Shown one piece after another: positions 1-8,829 of a stretch of DNA of 64,000 nucleotides; positions within the stretch are counted from its first letter, which is position 1, and each line of letters starts with the position of its first letter. The stretch lies in IMG/VR virus record IMGVR_UViG_3300035180_001344, positions 1 through 64,000 of that record. One strand, written 5' to 3'. Source of the DNA: a virus. The notes below the pieces were generated by a model, which saw only the letters and a list, made by a program, of their open reading frames with translations, did not search any database and was not told where the DNA came from. Position numbers and translations under genes: made by a program.

Positions 1-1
1 A

Positions 2-487
2 TCATTGCAAACTATTTCTTTCACAACGCCTGCGTCTGGATCAGGCCCCGGTGGTGAAATATTGTATGGTGATCTATGTGAAGCAATGAATACGAATGCT
101 CCTGCTTGGAACATTCTCCCTGCTGCTCCTGCTGCAACATTTTCCATCACAGATTTGACAGGTGGAACATTTCCTTCGATTGTGGGAGCTCAGACATCAG
201 GATATCTGCAAGTTCAGAGTCCAACATCTGGGGCTGCATCGTCTGTGTCATTGACAGGTACGCAAACAACAGCTTTTCTCGGACTGATCAATCCTCCGTC
301 AGGTGCTCAATTGCTGACAGCTGTGCAAGGAACTCTTGCTGGGTTACAAAATGCACCAGTTACTCCTGCAACACAACGTGAACGCTTACTATCACATTTG
401 ATCTTTTCGCCGGTATTAAAAACAGCAAACCGTACACTGGCTATTACATATACAATCACAATCTCCGTAGCACGGTCAACAACGTAA
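2..487 (+). CDS. partial virion-type protein, 3' end
   Basis: The frame is open to the left edge, so the start lies outside the window; 161 residues are visible and end at TAA 485-487. The sequence is rich in Gly, Ser, Thr, Pro and Ala with no charged patches, as in tail or fibre-type structural proteins. I do not recognise a family. The next gene starts only 10 bases downstream, so the two are probably cotranscribed. Confidence 0.6.
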   Translation, partial: SLQTISFTTPASGSGPGGEILYGDLCEAMNTNAPAWNILPAAPAATFSITDLTGGTFPSIVGAQTSGYLQVQSPTSGAASSVSLTGTQTTAFLGLINPPSGAQLLTAVQGTLAGLQNAPVTPATQRERLLSHLIFSPVLKTANRTLAITYTITISVARSTT

Positions 488-510
488 AGAGCGCGTTATG
501 TACGCGCTCT
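488..510 (+). promoter_or_regulatory. hairpin enclosing a start codon
   Basis: A perfect 9-bp stem (488-496 with 502-510) has a 5-base loop, TATGT, that contains the ATG at 498-500 of the next gene. It starts one base after the TAA of the upstream gene. Ribosomes ending the upstream gene could open it, so it may couple translation of the two genes; this is inference. Confidence 0.5.
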
Positions 511-1037
511 GCTATGAAGAAGCCAGAGCTATAATTGCCGATGGTGATGTGGTGTTTATACGTGGCTCTTGGCGTAGTCCGATCCAAGCACTCATTATGC
601 TGTTTACAGCTTCGCCATATTCACACGTATGTGTTGCCTTCTGGGTAGACATTGGTGTGGAGAAGCGATTGATGTGCATTGAAGCACAAACAAAGGCAAG
701 AAGAAGAATCTTAGCACTTCGATGCTATGATGACCTGATGATGACTGTGATTGCCGCTCCTACACCGTGGAATTACGTACGTGAGGATGCCTTATCAAAG
801 GTTGGCAAAGCGACCTATGGACTTGGTGAGGCAATCTATATTGGAGTGTGTGAACTACTATTTCGGTTGACGAAAATACGACTGCCCGTGAAGCCGCCGT
901 CTCGCGAATATTGTTCAACGTTTGTTGCTGATTTATATCAGCTTCCCATCAAGAGTGGGAGTCCGCAAGCGCTGTATGAACAGCTGCTTGCGGTGTCTTA
1001 CTGTAAGGAGGGTGATGTTGCCCTCCTGTCGATTTAG
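498..1037 (+). CDS. permuted NlpC/P60 (YiiX/papain-like) putative cysteine peptidase
   Basis: This 179-residue protein has an N-terminal block ending in SPYSHVCVAFW (His near residue 41) and a late REYCSTFVADLY block with a Cys near residue 139. That His-then-Cys order is typical of circularly permuted papain-fold proteins of the YiiX/YaeF type, which act on amide or ester bonds of cell-wall or lipid substrates. The gene ends in TAG, rare in this window; the next in-frame stop is 16 codons later. The start codon sits in a hairpin loop. The family call is by motif only. Confidence 0.5.
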   Translation: MYALCYEEARAIIADGDVVFIRGSWRSPIQALIMLFTASPYSHVCVAFWVDIGVEKRLMCIEAQTKARRRILALRCYDDLMMTVIAAPTPWNYVREDALSKVGKATYGLGEAIYIGVCELLFRLTKIRLPVKPPSREYCSTFVADLYQLPIKSGSPQALYEQLLAVSYCKEGDVALLSI

Positions 1038-1417
1038 GTCTTGTTGGTATTGACTTGTCCAAATCCACCAGTTCCCATTTGACCTGAACGTGGGTCAAGG
1101 ATCTTGCCGTTTGTTGTCAATTGGCGAACGAGTTGGTTGAAGTAAATCAAAGCGTTAACACCGTTACCCAGTGTCTTGTTTGCCATCAGGTCCCATAGCT
1201 CAAAATTCTTTGAGTTACGGTCCATCAAAATACCAGCAAGGCGGCGCTTGTCGATTTCGTCAAGGTCGTTTGTCTTGAAGAACAAAACGTTTCCTTGGCC
1301 GTCGCGCTTCATAATTGCACATTCGTGCATAATGCCGTCGCCATTCAGCTCGATCCACTCAACGTGGGGGTATTCGCGGGACTTGCTAACTTTGTAAGAA
1401 ACTTGTAGTTCTGTCAT
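1034..1417 (-). CDS. conserved phage protein of unknown function
   Basis: The 127-residue soluble protein starts at ATG 1417 behind a clear GGAG. It has no motif I recognise. The C-terminal 25 residues are Gly, Thr and Gln rich and look disordered. It converges on the plus-strand peptidase gene with a 4-base overlap. A GGTAAATA motif at 1451-1458 is a possible late promoter. Confidence 0.6.
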   Translation of the reverse strand: MTELQVSYKVSKSREYPHVEWIELNGDGIMHECAIMKRDGQGNVLFFKTNDLDEIDKRRLAGILMDRNSKNFELWDLMANKTLGNGVNALIYFNQLVRQLTTNGKILDPRSGQMGTGGFGQVNTNKT

Positions 1418-1450
1418 GGTAATCTCCTATGGATGGTTGTACCGTGAAGA

Positions 1451-1458
1451 TATTTACC
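1451..1458 (-). promoter_or_regulatory. T4-late-like promoter motif
   Basis: On the minus strand this reads GGTAAATA, one or two changes from the T4 late consensus TATAAATA, and lies 34 bases upstream of the ATG at 1417. Confidence 0.35.
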
Positions 1459-1501
1459 TACCGCTTTTGGGGGGTTACCAATCAACCGTCCGCAGGGCCC
1501 C

Positions 1502-1792
1502 TTAACCTATGAATACGTCAGGAGACCCGACCGTTACGGTTGCAGCTACGTGCGGACCACCTCCGTGGGCATTGTCTATGCTACCAATGATGCATATGGA
1601 CTTATTATTTGCATACACGCTACTGCCATTTCCAGTTTTCATTGTAGAGGGTGAACCACCGGGGTGTCCGGGAGTAGGATCACCGATTCGTCCAACAGCA
1701 ATGTTGTTAAAAAACACGTTCGGACTACCGCTTGAAATTACGTTGGCTGGATGGCACGATAACCGATCTCCAACTCTTGCCGCTGCTGCCAT
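1502..1792 (-). CDS. PAAR-repeat spike-tip protein
   Basis: The 96-residue protein begins MAAAARVGD and carries repeated Gly-Ser-Pro-Asn/Asp-Val-Phe units plus several His residues (SCHP, GHPGG, NAHGGG), which is the pattern of PAAR proteins. These fold into a small zinc-binding cone that caps the tail spike of contractile phages and T6SS. The length matches the family. It is a virion protein acting at the tail tip during host penetration. Confidence 0.9.
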   Translation of the reverse strand: MAAAARVGDRLSCHPANVISSGSPNVFFNNIAVGRIGDPTPGHPGGSPSTMKTGNGSSVYANNKSICIIGSIDNAHGGGPHVAATVTVGSPDVFIG

Positions 1793-1824
1793 AATTTACT
1801 CCATTGGTAGATTTAAGACGGGGT

Positions 1825-1832
1825 AGTAAATA
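1825..1832 (+). promoter_or_regulatory. T4-late-like promoter motif
   Basis: AGTAAATA lies 23 bases upstream of the ATG at 1856 and matches the late-type motif found ahead of many genes in this window. Confidence 0.35.
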
Positions 1833-1855
1833 CCCAATCATTATAGGAGATATTT

Positions 1856-2311
1856 ATGTTTGACACTATTCTTGCAGGGTTTACTGCCATCCTCAATGCC
1901 ATTCCGTTCACCGCTGCAACGTGGTCAGTCATTGGCGTACTTGGTATTTTTGTGTGGCTGTTTAGTAAAGCCAGCCGGGATCCAAAGAATCCTATTCGGT
2001 GGGAACACTTGATCATTGATTCAACAAATGACCGCGCCTCACCTTACAAAATGGGGTTCCTAATTGGTGGGCTGATTGGTACGTGGATTGTGGTCAAGTT
2101 GACCGACGCAAACAAGCTAACATTCGACATCTTTGGATTGTACCTGTCGTACCTGCTTGGTGGAGCAAGCGTTAACACGTTCTTCAAAGCAAAGGGGGGA
2201 GAGACTACTCCGGGTGCCTCACAAGAATTGCCTACGCCTGACGCAGCGCCTGCTGACATGTCCCCAGGGATGATTACACCACCGGGTGCTGAACAAGAGT
2301 TGCCGAAGTAA
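1856..2311 (+). CDS. small membrane protein, possible holin-like
   Basis: This 151-residue protein has a strong GGAG before ATG 1856. Hydrophobic segments lie near residues 5-38 (possibly one long or two short spans) and near 68-105, followed by a Pro/Gly/Ala-rich charged tail from about 110. The architecture resembles a phage holin or other inner-membrane protein, but no family motif is visible. The 3' end overlaps the convergent neighbour by 38 bases. Confidence 0.6.
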   Translation: MFDTILAGFTAILNAIPFTAATWSVIGVLGIFVWLFSKASRDPKNPIRWEHLIIDSTNDRASPYKMGFLIGGLIGTWIVVKLTDANKLTFDIFGLYLSYLLGGASVNTFFKAKGGETTPGASQELPTPDAAPADMSPGMITPPGAEQELPK

Positions 2312-2714
2312 CTACTCCGTACGCTTCAACGAGCGCGCCCCAAAAGTGAACTGATGTTGCAAAGAAGACTGGTTGTCCCGTTTTCTTTGCAATGAACGTA
2401 TTAGTTTTGTACGGGTTATATGTTACTTCCGTGCTATCTTCGCGCCAGTAGTTTAGATCGCGAACAATGCCAGCTGGAATCCGTTCTTCAAGATCGTATA
2501 CACTAACCAGCTCACCAACAATACCTGCGTGCACATTCTTTTTGCGCTCACGTATACAGCGTCGGCGACCAGCTTCGCTAACCTTAAACTCAACGTCTTT
2601 GACAACAATTCTACCGCCGTATCCAACTACCAATCCTTTGTGCGGACCGTCTAATGCTTTGATAGAATACGTATAACCTTTTTTGTGCAGGTTACGGTAG
2701 ATAAAGCACTTCAT
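2274..2714 (-). CDS. conserved hypothetical protein with a KVSEAGRRR block
   Basis: The 146-residue protein begins MKCFIYRNLHKKGYTYSI and has the block VEFKVSEAGRRRCIRERKKN. That block is typical of a widespread small family of unknown function in phages and bacteria (basic, about 70-150 residues). The C-terminal half (HFWGALVEAYGVV) also looks conserved. The gene starts at the stop codon of the FEN nuclease gene, so it probably ends that operon. Confidence 0.65.
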   Translation of the reverse strand: MKCFIYRNLHKKGYTYSIKALDGPHKGLVVGYGGRIVVKDVEFKVSEAGRRRCIRERKKNVHAGIVGELVSVYDLEERIPAGIVRDLNYWREDSTEVTYNPYKTNTFIAKKTGQPVFFATSVHFWGALVEAYGVVTSATLVQHPVV

Positions 2715-3655
2715 TACCGGCTCAACATTGGAACATATTGGTCAATGCTCTCTTTGATCTTGACGAGCTTGTACTTTCCAATGAACTTCAAAATGAAGAA
2801 CATTGAGAACTGACGCTTCTTCGCCTTTGCTGCGGCGACAGACGCAGCTAATAGTTCTCTAATATCAGCAGGCTGCTTTTCCAAATCGATCAGTAGTTCA
2901 TTTTCTGCAAACAACTTCTCGACTCGAAATTCAACCTTCTTAACAACGGATTCACCATCTACAATTGTTGTTACAGGGCCGGACCATGTTTCCTTCATCA
3001 ACTGAACACGCTCGAACGGATCAGTATATGCTTTCTTGATTCGCGTTTGTTGCACGCGTGGATACGCAGATTGCACATTATCGGTAGAGTCTCCCCGCAA
3101 GCACTTTGTAAACAGGTAGTACAGTGGGTCGTTATCGAAATCCGCCAACGACTGGTCTTTATCAGTGGCCGGTGAGATGATTCGAACATTTGGATAACGT
3201 TTGAATTGCAACAGATCGGAGTCTGAACTGATGATGACAATTTCATCATCAGGATCCTTTTGTTGGCAAAACCCACCAATCAAATCGTCTGCTTCAAGGC
3301 ATTCTTCAACGAGTGCAATGATCGTTGTATGTTCAGCAATCATTGCTTCAAATTCACGCATGTGGTCGATGAACTTTTGGTATTTGATTTGCTGTGAAGG
3401 TGACATATCCTTACGGCGGTTGCCCTTGTATGGCTTCTTCGACAAGCACTCTGCACTAGCAGTGTACTCTTTTCGCCAGCTCGATCGGTCAAACGCCATT
3501 ACAACCTTGTCAGGCTTGTGTTGTTTGAAGTACTTGTTCAACATCACAAGTGCTGTGTGTGTAGCCAACCCAGCAATCGTTTCATCACTTTCATCACGTT
3601 GAACAAAAAACGTGCGATACAATAGATTAGAAATGTCAAATACAAGGTATTTCAT
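2714..3655 (-). CDS. RNase H / FEN-family 5'-3' exonuclease (T4 Rnh-like)
   Basis: The 313-residue protein shows the ordered acidic motifs of the FEN superfamily: D7 in FDISN, D56 in FDRSSW, E121/D123/D124 in EADDLI, D145/D147 in SSDSD, and D189/D192 in RGDSTDN. These bind two metal ions. The length matches T4 RNase H, which removes RNA primers and short DNA flaps from lagging-strand fragments. It overlaps the upstream small gene by ATGA and lies in the clamp-polymerase operon, consistent with replication. Confidence 0.88.
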   Translation of the reverse strand: MKYLVFDISNLLYRTFFVQRDESDETIAGLATHTALVMLNKYFKQHKPDKVVMAFDRSSWRKEYTASAECLSKKPYKGNRRKDMSPSQQIKYQKFIDHMREFEAMIAEHTTIIALVEECLEADDLIGGFCQQKDPDDEIVIISSDSDLLQFKRYPNVRIISPATDKDQSLADFDNDPLYYLFTKCLRGDSTDNVQSAYPRVQQTRIKKAYTDPFERVQLMKETWSGPVTTIVDGESVVKKVEFRVEKLFAENELLIDLEKQPADIRELLAASVAAAKAKKRQFSMFFILKFIGKYKLVKIKESIDQYVPMLSR

Positions 3656-3843
3656 GCGACAGTCTCAACAGCTACAAGCTCTCGTCCTTCGAGATATGTT
3701 TTTTTGGTTTTCGCTAACAGCAAGTTGGGGAACGTCTCTACGTGCATCCAGACAAATCTTGTCCCAGCATCGTGGCATTTTTCCACTGAAAAATCCTCTT
3801 CACCAGATGCATACGTGGTTTTGTTGATTCGGTATTGAGTCAT
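3652..3843 (-). CDS. small hypothetical protein
   Basis: This 63-residue ORF is joined by an ATGA overlap to the nuclease gene and by a 1-base TAATG overlap to the gene upstream, so it is part of a tight operon. It has one Cys and several aromatic residues but no recognisable domain. Confidence 0.6.
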   Translation of the reverse strand: MTQYRINKTTYASGEEDFSVEKCHDAGTRFVWMHVETFPNLLLAKTKKTYLEGRELVAVETVA

Positions 3844-4289
3844 TATTCAAAGTCATTGATTCGGGGTTTGTCAGAATTGTCGACTACTTTTTGTTCAAGT
3901 TTGTCAATCAAATCTTGATAGAGGTAAGCAAGCCATTTTTGGACAATCGCTTCGTCGTCCTTTGCTTTCAACCCACTATCTTTCAGGTATTGAATGAATG
4001 CTTCATTCCAATCAAGTTCGATGTGGATGCCTTTGATTTCACTATAATCAGCACTCTTGATCTCAACCCACGGTTCGGTACCTTCGCGCTTGGCCTTGTC
4101 GGCAGCATCCTTTGCTCGAAATACACCAACCTCGTCTTTCGTTTCTGCCAACTCGTTTTCAACTACCAGCTTTGCGGCCCGTTCTTCTGCCAGAGCATTG
4201 CTGTACCGTTCCAGCTCGTCCATCATCTTTTTGTCGTGATCACGTTGAATTTGATCACGATTCCACCAGGTTTTTAGTTGTGTGAACAT
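3843..4289 (-). CDS. hypothetical coiled-coil protein
   Basis: I place the start at ATG 4289 (MFTQLKTWW), one base after the clamp stop. An upstream candidate at 4319 would overlap the clamp gene. The 148-residue product has a heptad-like Glu/Ala/Lys-rich stretch from about residue 20 to 75, then a C-terminal region with many acidic residues. Its place between clamp and nuclease hints at a replication accessory role, but no clamp-loader motif is present. Confidence 0.6.
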   Translation of the reverse strand: MFTQLKTWWNRDQIQRDHDKKMMDELERYSNALAEERAAKLVVENELAETKDEVGVFRAKDAADKAKREGTEPWVEIKSADYSEIKGIHIELDWNEAFIQYLKDSGLKAKDDEAIVQKWLAYLYQDLIDKLEQKVVDNSDKPRINDFE

Positions 4290-4290
4290 G

Positions 4291-5007
4291 TTAAGTCCTC
4301 GGAAGCACGTAGACGTCAAGATTGTTGATCGTAACTTTTAGCATGCCGCGCGACGTTACATAGAAGTAACCATCGGGGTTTGCTTTGAACAGCGTTTGTA
4401 GTAGCTTGATTGGATATCGGTGAGAGAACTTGGCCTCTGATGTATCACCTGCTAACACATTGTCAACGGCATCACCAAACTTGAATGTTAACTTGTCACC
4501 ATTCACATCAGCCATCTCAAACGAAACAGAGTCAGTAGCACCAATCATCGTCAGTTCGTCAGACTCCATTGCACTGGCGCCCTTGTGCATGTGCAACACA
4601 GCTTCGGGATGCATGCGAGCTCGAAACTTTACTGCATCGTTCAATCCCTTTGGAGCACGAATTGTTGCAGGATTAGCGCAGCGATAATCAATCTTAATTC
4701 CCTTCGCCTTCATCGTCAATGCGCGAGCATATTGTGCATCTTCTGGTCCATCAACAACAGCAACCATCTCAAAGTTGTCAACAGATTTGGCGATTGCATA
4801 CCGTGAAGAGAAAATGTCAATGCGGTTCAATCCAATCGAACCAAACGGAAGAACGGGAACACCCGTGATTTGCAATAAAATTGCTGTGCTGTCTTCATCA
4901 ACTGCTCGCACGCGATCAGGTTCGATGATGATGTTATCAATCCCAATTAAATGTGCTGTGGCGACGACGTTTTCAATGTAGGCAAGGGATAGTTGATCGA
5001 CCTTCAT
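4291..5007 (-). CDS. DNA polymerase sliding clamp (gp45-like)
   Basis: The start is ATG 5007 (MKVDQLSLAY), preceded by AAGGAGAAC. The 238-residue length is close to T4 gp45 (228), a two-domain subunit of a trimeric PCNA-like ring. The C-terminal block FSHRYPIKLLQTL followed by beta strands (GYFYVTSRGMLKVTI) is clamp-like. It lies in one operon with PolB and the FEN nuclease. The call rests on length, fold-like pattern and position; no short catalytic motif exists to confirm it. Confidence 0.75.
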   Translation of the reverse strand: MKVDQLSLAYIENVVATAHLIGIDNIIIEPDRVRAVDEDSTAILLQITGVPVLPFGSIGLNRIDIFSSRYAIAKSVDNFEMVAVVDGPEDAQYARALTMKAKGIKIDYRCANPATIRAPKGLNDAVKFRARMHPEAVLHMHKGASAMESDELTMIGATDSVSFEMADVNGDKLTFKFGDAVDNVLAGDTSEAKFSHRYPIKLLQTLFKANPDGYFYVTSRGMLKVTINNLDVYVLPRT

Positions 5008-5056
5008 GTAGGTTCTCCTTATTATGTTCGTATGGTACAGTAGAACGGTTAAACCT

Positions 5057-5938
5057 TCAACTGCGTTTCTTCCGTGAACGTTTGATTGGTGCATCGATTG
5101 ATGCAAGTTGTAATTGGGTCATTGTTCGGTTTGTCTCAATCCAATACTTCAAACTAATGGCATCTTGAATGCGTGCATTGTTGGATGGTGTGTTCAGTAT
5201 CACCATAATCACCCGCCGTGCTGCTATTGTCGTCATTACTACCATGCATCGTCCCGCATCACCAATATATCCAGTCTTTTGAACTATCACATTCCAATCA
5301 GACTTACTGACAAGTCTGTTAGTTGAACGGAATCCCGTAACCCGTTGGCGTTGCTTGACATACTGGGTCGTTTGGAACGACGTAGACGTGCTGAAATCCC
5401 GGATAACAGCGTATTCTGATGCTGTTCCAACAAGCTTTGCAAGGTCTTCTGCGGTAGAGACATTCGTGTTCTGTAACCCTGTTGGATCTGTGAATGTAGT
5501 GTTTGACATTCCAAGCTCGACTGCCTTGGTGTTCATTGCCGCAATGAACACCAACATTCCACCAGGATAGGTTCGACCCAATGCAGCTGCTGCCCGATTT
5601 TGTGAGTTCATCAATGCAAGATGCAGAAGTTCAGCTCGGGTTAGCGTTGATCCAACGGGCAGCGTTACACCTGTCTGGCCGCCTCGTAGATTAGTTGCAG
5701 CTACATCATCCGTAGTAATTGTGATTGATTCGTCAAGAGGTTGTTGTGAGTCAAGAACCACGACCGCATTCATCAATTTTGTGATTGATGCAATTGGGCG
5801 AATGTCTTGATAGTTCTTCTGAAACAACACATCATGGGTTTCAGCGTCAATCACAAGCACAGATTTAGCTGACGGCGTCGGCTGTGCAGCTACCGCTGTA
5901 CATGCAAATACCAATATGGCAAATAAGTATCGTGTCAT
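5057..5938 (-). CDS. D-alanyl-D-alanine endo/carboxypeptidase, S11 penicillin-binding protein (PBP7-like)
   Basis: The product (293 residues) has an N-terminal signal peptide (about residues 1-18) and all three penicilloyl-serine transferase motifs in order: SITK (S51, K54), SQN (112-114) and KTG (221-223). This is the S11 family (DacA/PbpG), which trims or cleaves peptidoglycan cross-links in the periplasm. I chose ATG 5938 because AGGA is 6 bases upstream; ATG 5944 is too close. Its position between clamp and polymerase is unexpected and suggests acquisition from a host. Confidence 0.88.
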   Translation of the reverse strand: MTRYLFAILVFACTAVAAQPTPSAKSVLVIDAETHDVLFQKNYQDIRPIASITKLMNAVVVLDSQQPLDESITITTDDVAATNLRGGQTGVTLPVGSTLTRAELLHLALMNSQNRAAAALGRTYPGGMLVFIAAMNTKAVELGMSNTTFTDPTGLQNTNVSTAEDLAKLVGTASEYAVIRDFSTSTSFQTTQYVKQRQRVTGFRSTNRLVSKSDWNVIVQKTGYIGDAGRCMVVMTTIAARRVIMVILNTPSNNARIQDAISLKYWIETNRTMTQLQLASIDAPIKRSRKKRS

Positions 5939-5947
5939 AACCATTCC

Positions 5948-8779
5948 TCAAAACACAAGCAAACTATCAACTAACAAACTCTGTCTGGACGGCGGTTGTT
6001 TTCCAATTGCCTTCAAGATATTAGAGAGCGGATTATCAACAAGACGCTCGATGTGAGCATCACGGTCAATTCTGAAATTATCCGTAAACCACGCTGGAAT
6101 CAATTCAAGGTCGGTCGGCAATGCAATGCTCTTGAACTTCCCGTGGTTTCCAATCAAGTAGAACACTTTGATCTTCATACCTGACGAAATAGGTAGGCTC
6201 AGCTTATCCTTATACTGTTGCAATTGTTCATTGTAGTAAATCGCGGCAGCGACGTGTCCTGGCAATCGCGCGTCGTTACCTTCGCGCTCATAGAGAGAAG
6301 TGTATTTCTCTATTCCCTTAACACCCTTTGGTAAGCCAATAGCCATTATATCCGTAGACGACATTAGATCATCCTTGTACTGCACAATTGATTCTGACAC
6401 AGAATCCCATTGTTCACCTTTCAAGAATCTTTCAATGAAGCCATTCAAGCGCTTCGATACTTCTGCTGGCAACGTTGTCTTCTTGGTATCTAACCCCATT
6501 ACCTTCATTTTGTCAACAGTCTTACCATCCAAATCAATCAGGTGAAGGATGTATCGTTTCTTTTCCACAAAGATTCCACGATCAGACACAATTTCTCGAC
6601 CAGCCTTGATGATATTGTCGTATCCAGTTGTGCACAAGAAGGTATTGCGCATGAACGTAGGATATGATTCGTTAACCTTAGCTGCAACAGCATCAGCAAT
6701 CATAATTGCTTCGGCTGAACTATCAGAGTATGTCTTAAAATACGTTGAGTCCGTATCCCCGTAAATTACAGCATCAGATTGGAACTTACCATTGAACACG
6801 GGCCCATCAAGAACAATAGGCCTTGCTTCGTCTTCGGTATACCCTGCATCAACTGCACTCTTCATTGTGTCGTAGAGGGGGAAGTTTACGTCGTACGTTC
6901 CTTCCAAAGTTTTTGACACCATACGACACTGATGACGAAGAATTACTCGACCAGTGCCCGTTGTTGATTCACCCATTCGCAAATCATAGAAGCGAAAATA
7001 CAAGTTTGTCAATGCACCATACAAGCTGTTAAGCTTGATCTTGTACACATATTGCAGTCGATCATAGTAGCCAGCCGTCTGGTAATCACCAGCGTCAGCA
7101 GCCTGACCTTTCATTGCTTGATATTTCTTTCGCAGTGCGTACCATTCGCCAAGCAATGCTGGGATGAACCCTTGTTTGGTTTGATCAAACACAGTGCCAT
7201 ATCCAGATATAGCCCACTTTCGCTCAATGAAGTACTCTCTCCATTCATCAGCGGTTTTTGTGACTTCCTGCTTTGTACCTTCCATAACCATCGTAAGTCG
7301 AGCAACGCTATTCGCAGCAATTTCAGCTGCGTCTTTCACATCTCTTGTGAATTGACCTCGAATAGTTTCAGGAGAGATATTCAATGATCGAATGGCAGAC
7401 GGATACAGTGAATTGATGTCAATAGACCCAAAGTTCTCATGCATCCCAATTTGTGGAAGCAACACCAATGCGCCATCAATTGCGCGATCGATTTCAGGAG
7501 CTGTCACGTTTTTAACTACGCGGTGTAACTCATGATGACAAAAGTTTACAAGGGCTAATTCAGCAAGCTTCAACGTGCCGAGAACGTGTGTGAATAGGCC
7601 AGTAGACAAGTGGTAATTCTGATTCGCAACCTCAACATATCCAAGCTTTTTCTCAAACCCCCACAATATCTCCGTATCCCGAATATTGTATCGGACGAAG
7701 AATGGGAAATTCTGTCTATATTGGTCGGCAAGGCTGCCTTCATATTCCAACTTTGGAAGAAGTGGTTTCTTTGTCTTATCGTCTACAAGAATATCCGCTG
7801 ATATAGCAGACAGCTTGTACGAGGGTTTTTCACCTGGCTCATACTTCTTGATCAAGTTCATGTAGTCAGCACGAATGCGGCCGACAAGGTCAATGGTATT
7901 CCCCATCAACTTACCTGTTGTTGCATTAGCAACTGGTCGAAACGTAGGCATTCCATACTGTGGGAAGTCAAGGCGTTTGAGCCAGCGGAACCGGCCAGCT
8001 TTTTGTATTGCTGGATTGGGATTCTCCACGTACACAACATTCAACTTTCCATTGTACTCGTTGATTGTCTCCATCGTTTCCAGAGTGACTACTTCTTCAT
8101 CCAATACTCGAATGACTCGTTGAGCTACATATGGCCAGTCAAAGAAGTCGCTGTTCCATCCTCCAACCACATCACTGTCTTCAATTTCAAGGATCAAATT
8201 CAACAACAGTTCACGCTCGGTTTCGCACACAATGTATCGAATTGTTAGGTCAGTAACGAGTGGAGCATCAGGAGCAGAAGCTATAACAGCTTCTGACAGC
8301 CGCACTTCATCCCAGCCGGGTTCAGGTGGAACCACAATGACAACGATTTCCTTTTTCCAGCAGTGAATAAGTGAAACGGAATTGATTGGAGCATATGGAT
8401 TGATCGCAACCATATCTTGGACTGTAATGCCCATCTCTGGATCATAATCCACCTCAATGTCGAACAATGTGATGTTTAACTTTGGTGCAGGCTTGCCGTA
8501 ATATTTGTTGGACAACAGGCGAATTTCTGCTGGAATATCGCTTTCCCACGTCCGGATTTTACGAGCCTCGAAGTCTTTCTTTGCAGCACTCAGCTTAAAC
8601 CCAGATGTGAACTCAACTTTGGATACTTTTGTGTCAAAGATTGTGGTATACTCACCACCTTCGTCGTCATAGTAAAAGTAGTATGGAGCCTTGTAGTCCT
8701 TGACAATACGATCCCCCGTCTCCGTACGTTCCCATACGATGACCTTGTCATCTTTCTTTACAGCTGAGATATAGCTCAT
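5948..8779 (-). CDS. family B DNA polymerase (gp43-like)
   Basis: The 943-residue enzyme carries proofreading motifs ExoI (DIEVD, D107/E109), ExoII (GGWNSDFFDWPY) and ExoIII (YNIRDTEILW). Its polymerase motifs are A (DINSLYPSAI, near 450), B (KIKLNSLYGA, near 583) and C (YGDTDST, near 673). Length and order match T4 gp43 (898 residues), the replicative polymerase working with the clamp encoded downstream. It is intact, with no intron or intein visible. A terminator separates it from the upstream DsbA-like gene. Confidence 0.97.
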   Translation of the reverse strand: MSYISAVKKDDKVIVWERTETGDRIVKDYKAPYYFYYDDEGGEYTTIFDTKVSKVEFTSGFKLSAAKKDFEARKIRTWESDIPAEIRLLSNKYYGKPAPKLNITLFDIEVDYDPEMGITVQDMVAINPYAPINSVSLIHCWKKEIVVIVVPPEPGWDEVRLSEAVIASAPDAPLVTDLTIRYIVCETERELLLNLILEIEDSDVVGGWNSDFFDWPYVAQRVIRVLDEEVVTLETMETINEYNGKLNVVYVENPNPAIQKAGRFRWLKRLDFPQYGMPTFRPVANATTGKLMGNTIDLVGRIRADYMNLIKKYEPGEKPSYKLSAISADILVDDKTKKPLLPKLEYEGSLADQYRQNFPFFVRYNIRDTEILWGFEKKLGYVEVANQNYHLSTGLFTHVLGTLKLAELALVNFCHHELHRVVKNVTAPEIDRAIDGALVLLPQIGMHENFGSIDINSLYPSAIRSLNISPETIRGQFTRDVKDAAEIAANSVARLTMVMEGTKQEVTKTADEWREYFIERKWAISGYGTVFDQTKQGFIPALLGEWYALRKKYQAMKGQAADAGDYQTAGYYDRLQYVYKIKLNSLYGALTNLYFRFYDLRMGESTTGTGRVILRHQCRMVSKTLEGTYDVNFPLYDTMKSAVDAGYTEDEARPIVLDGPVFNGKFQSDAVIYGDTDSTYFKTYSDSSAEAIMIADAVAAKVNESYPTFMRNTFLCTTGYDNIIKAGREIVSDRGIFVEKKRYILHLIDLDGKTVDKMKVMGLDTKKTTLPAEVSKRLNGFIERFLKGEQWDSVSESIVQYKDDLMSSTDIMAIGLPKGVKGIEKYTSLYEREGNDARLPGHVAAAIYYNEQLQQYKDKLSLPISSGMKIKVFYLIGNHGKFKSIALPTDLELIPAWFTDNFRIDRDAHIERLVDNPLSNILKAIGKQPPSRQSLLVDSLLVF

Positions 8780-8802
8780 CTACTACTTACCTTCAAAGGG
8801 TA

Positions 8803-8826
8803 AAAGACCGGCATCTGCCGGTCTTT
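8803..8826 (-). terminator. rho-independent terminator
   Basis: A 10-bp stem (AAAGACCGGC with GCCGGTCTTT) with a 4-base loop is followed on the minus strand by TTTTACCC. It lies between the DsbA-like gene and the polymerase gene and would limit read-through into the polymerase. Confidence 0.75.
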
Positions 8827-8829
8827 GCG

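Noticed and set aside
1813-2016. Minus-strand 67-codon frame under the membrane gene
   Set aside because: The plus-strand gene has a strong SD and clear membrane spans; the minus frame is its shadow.
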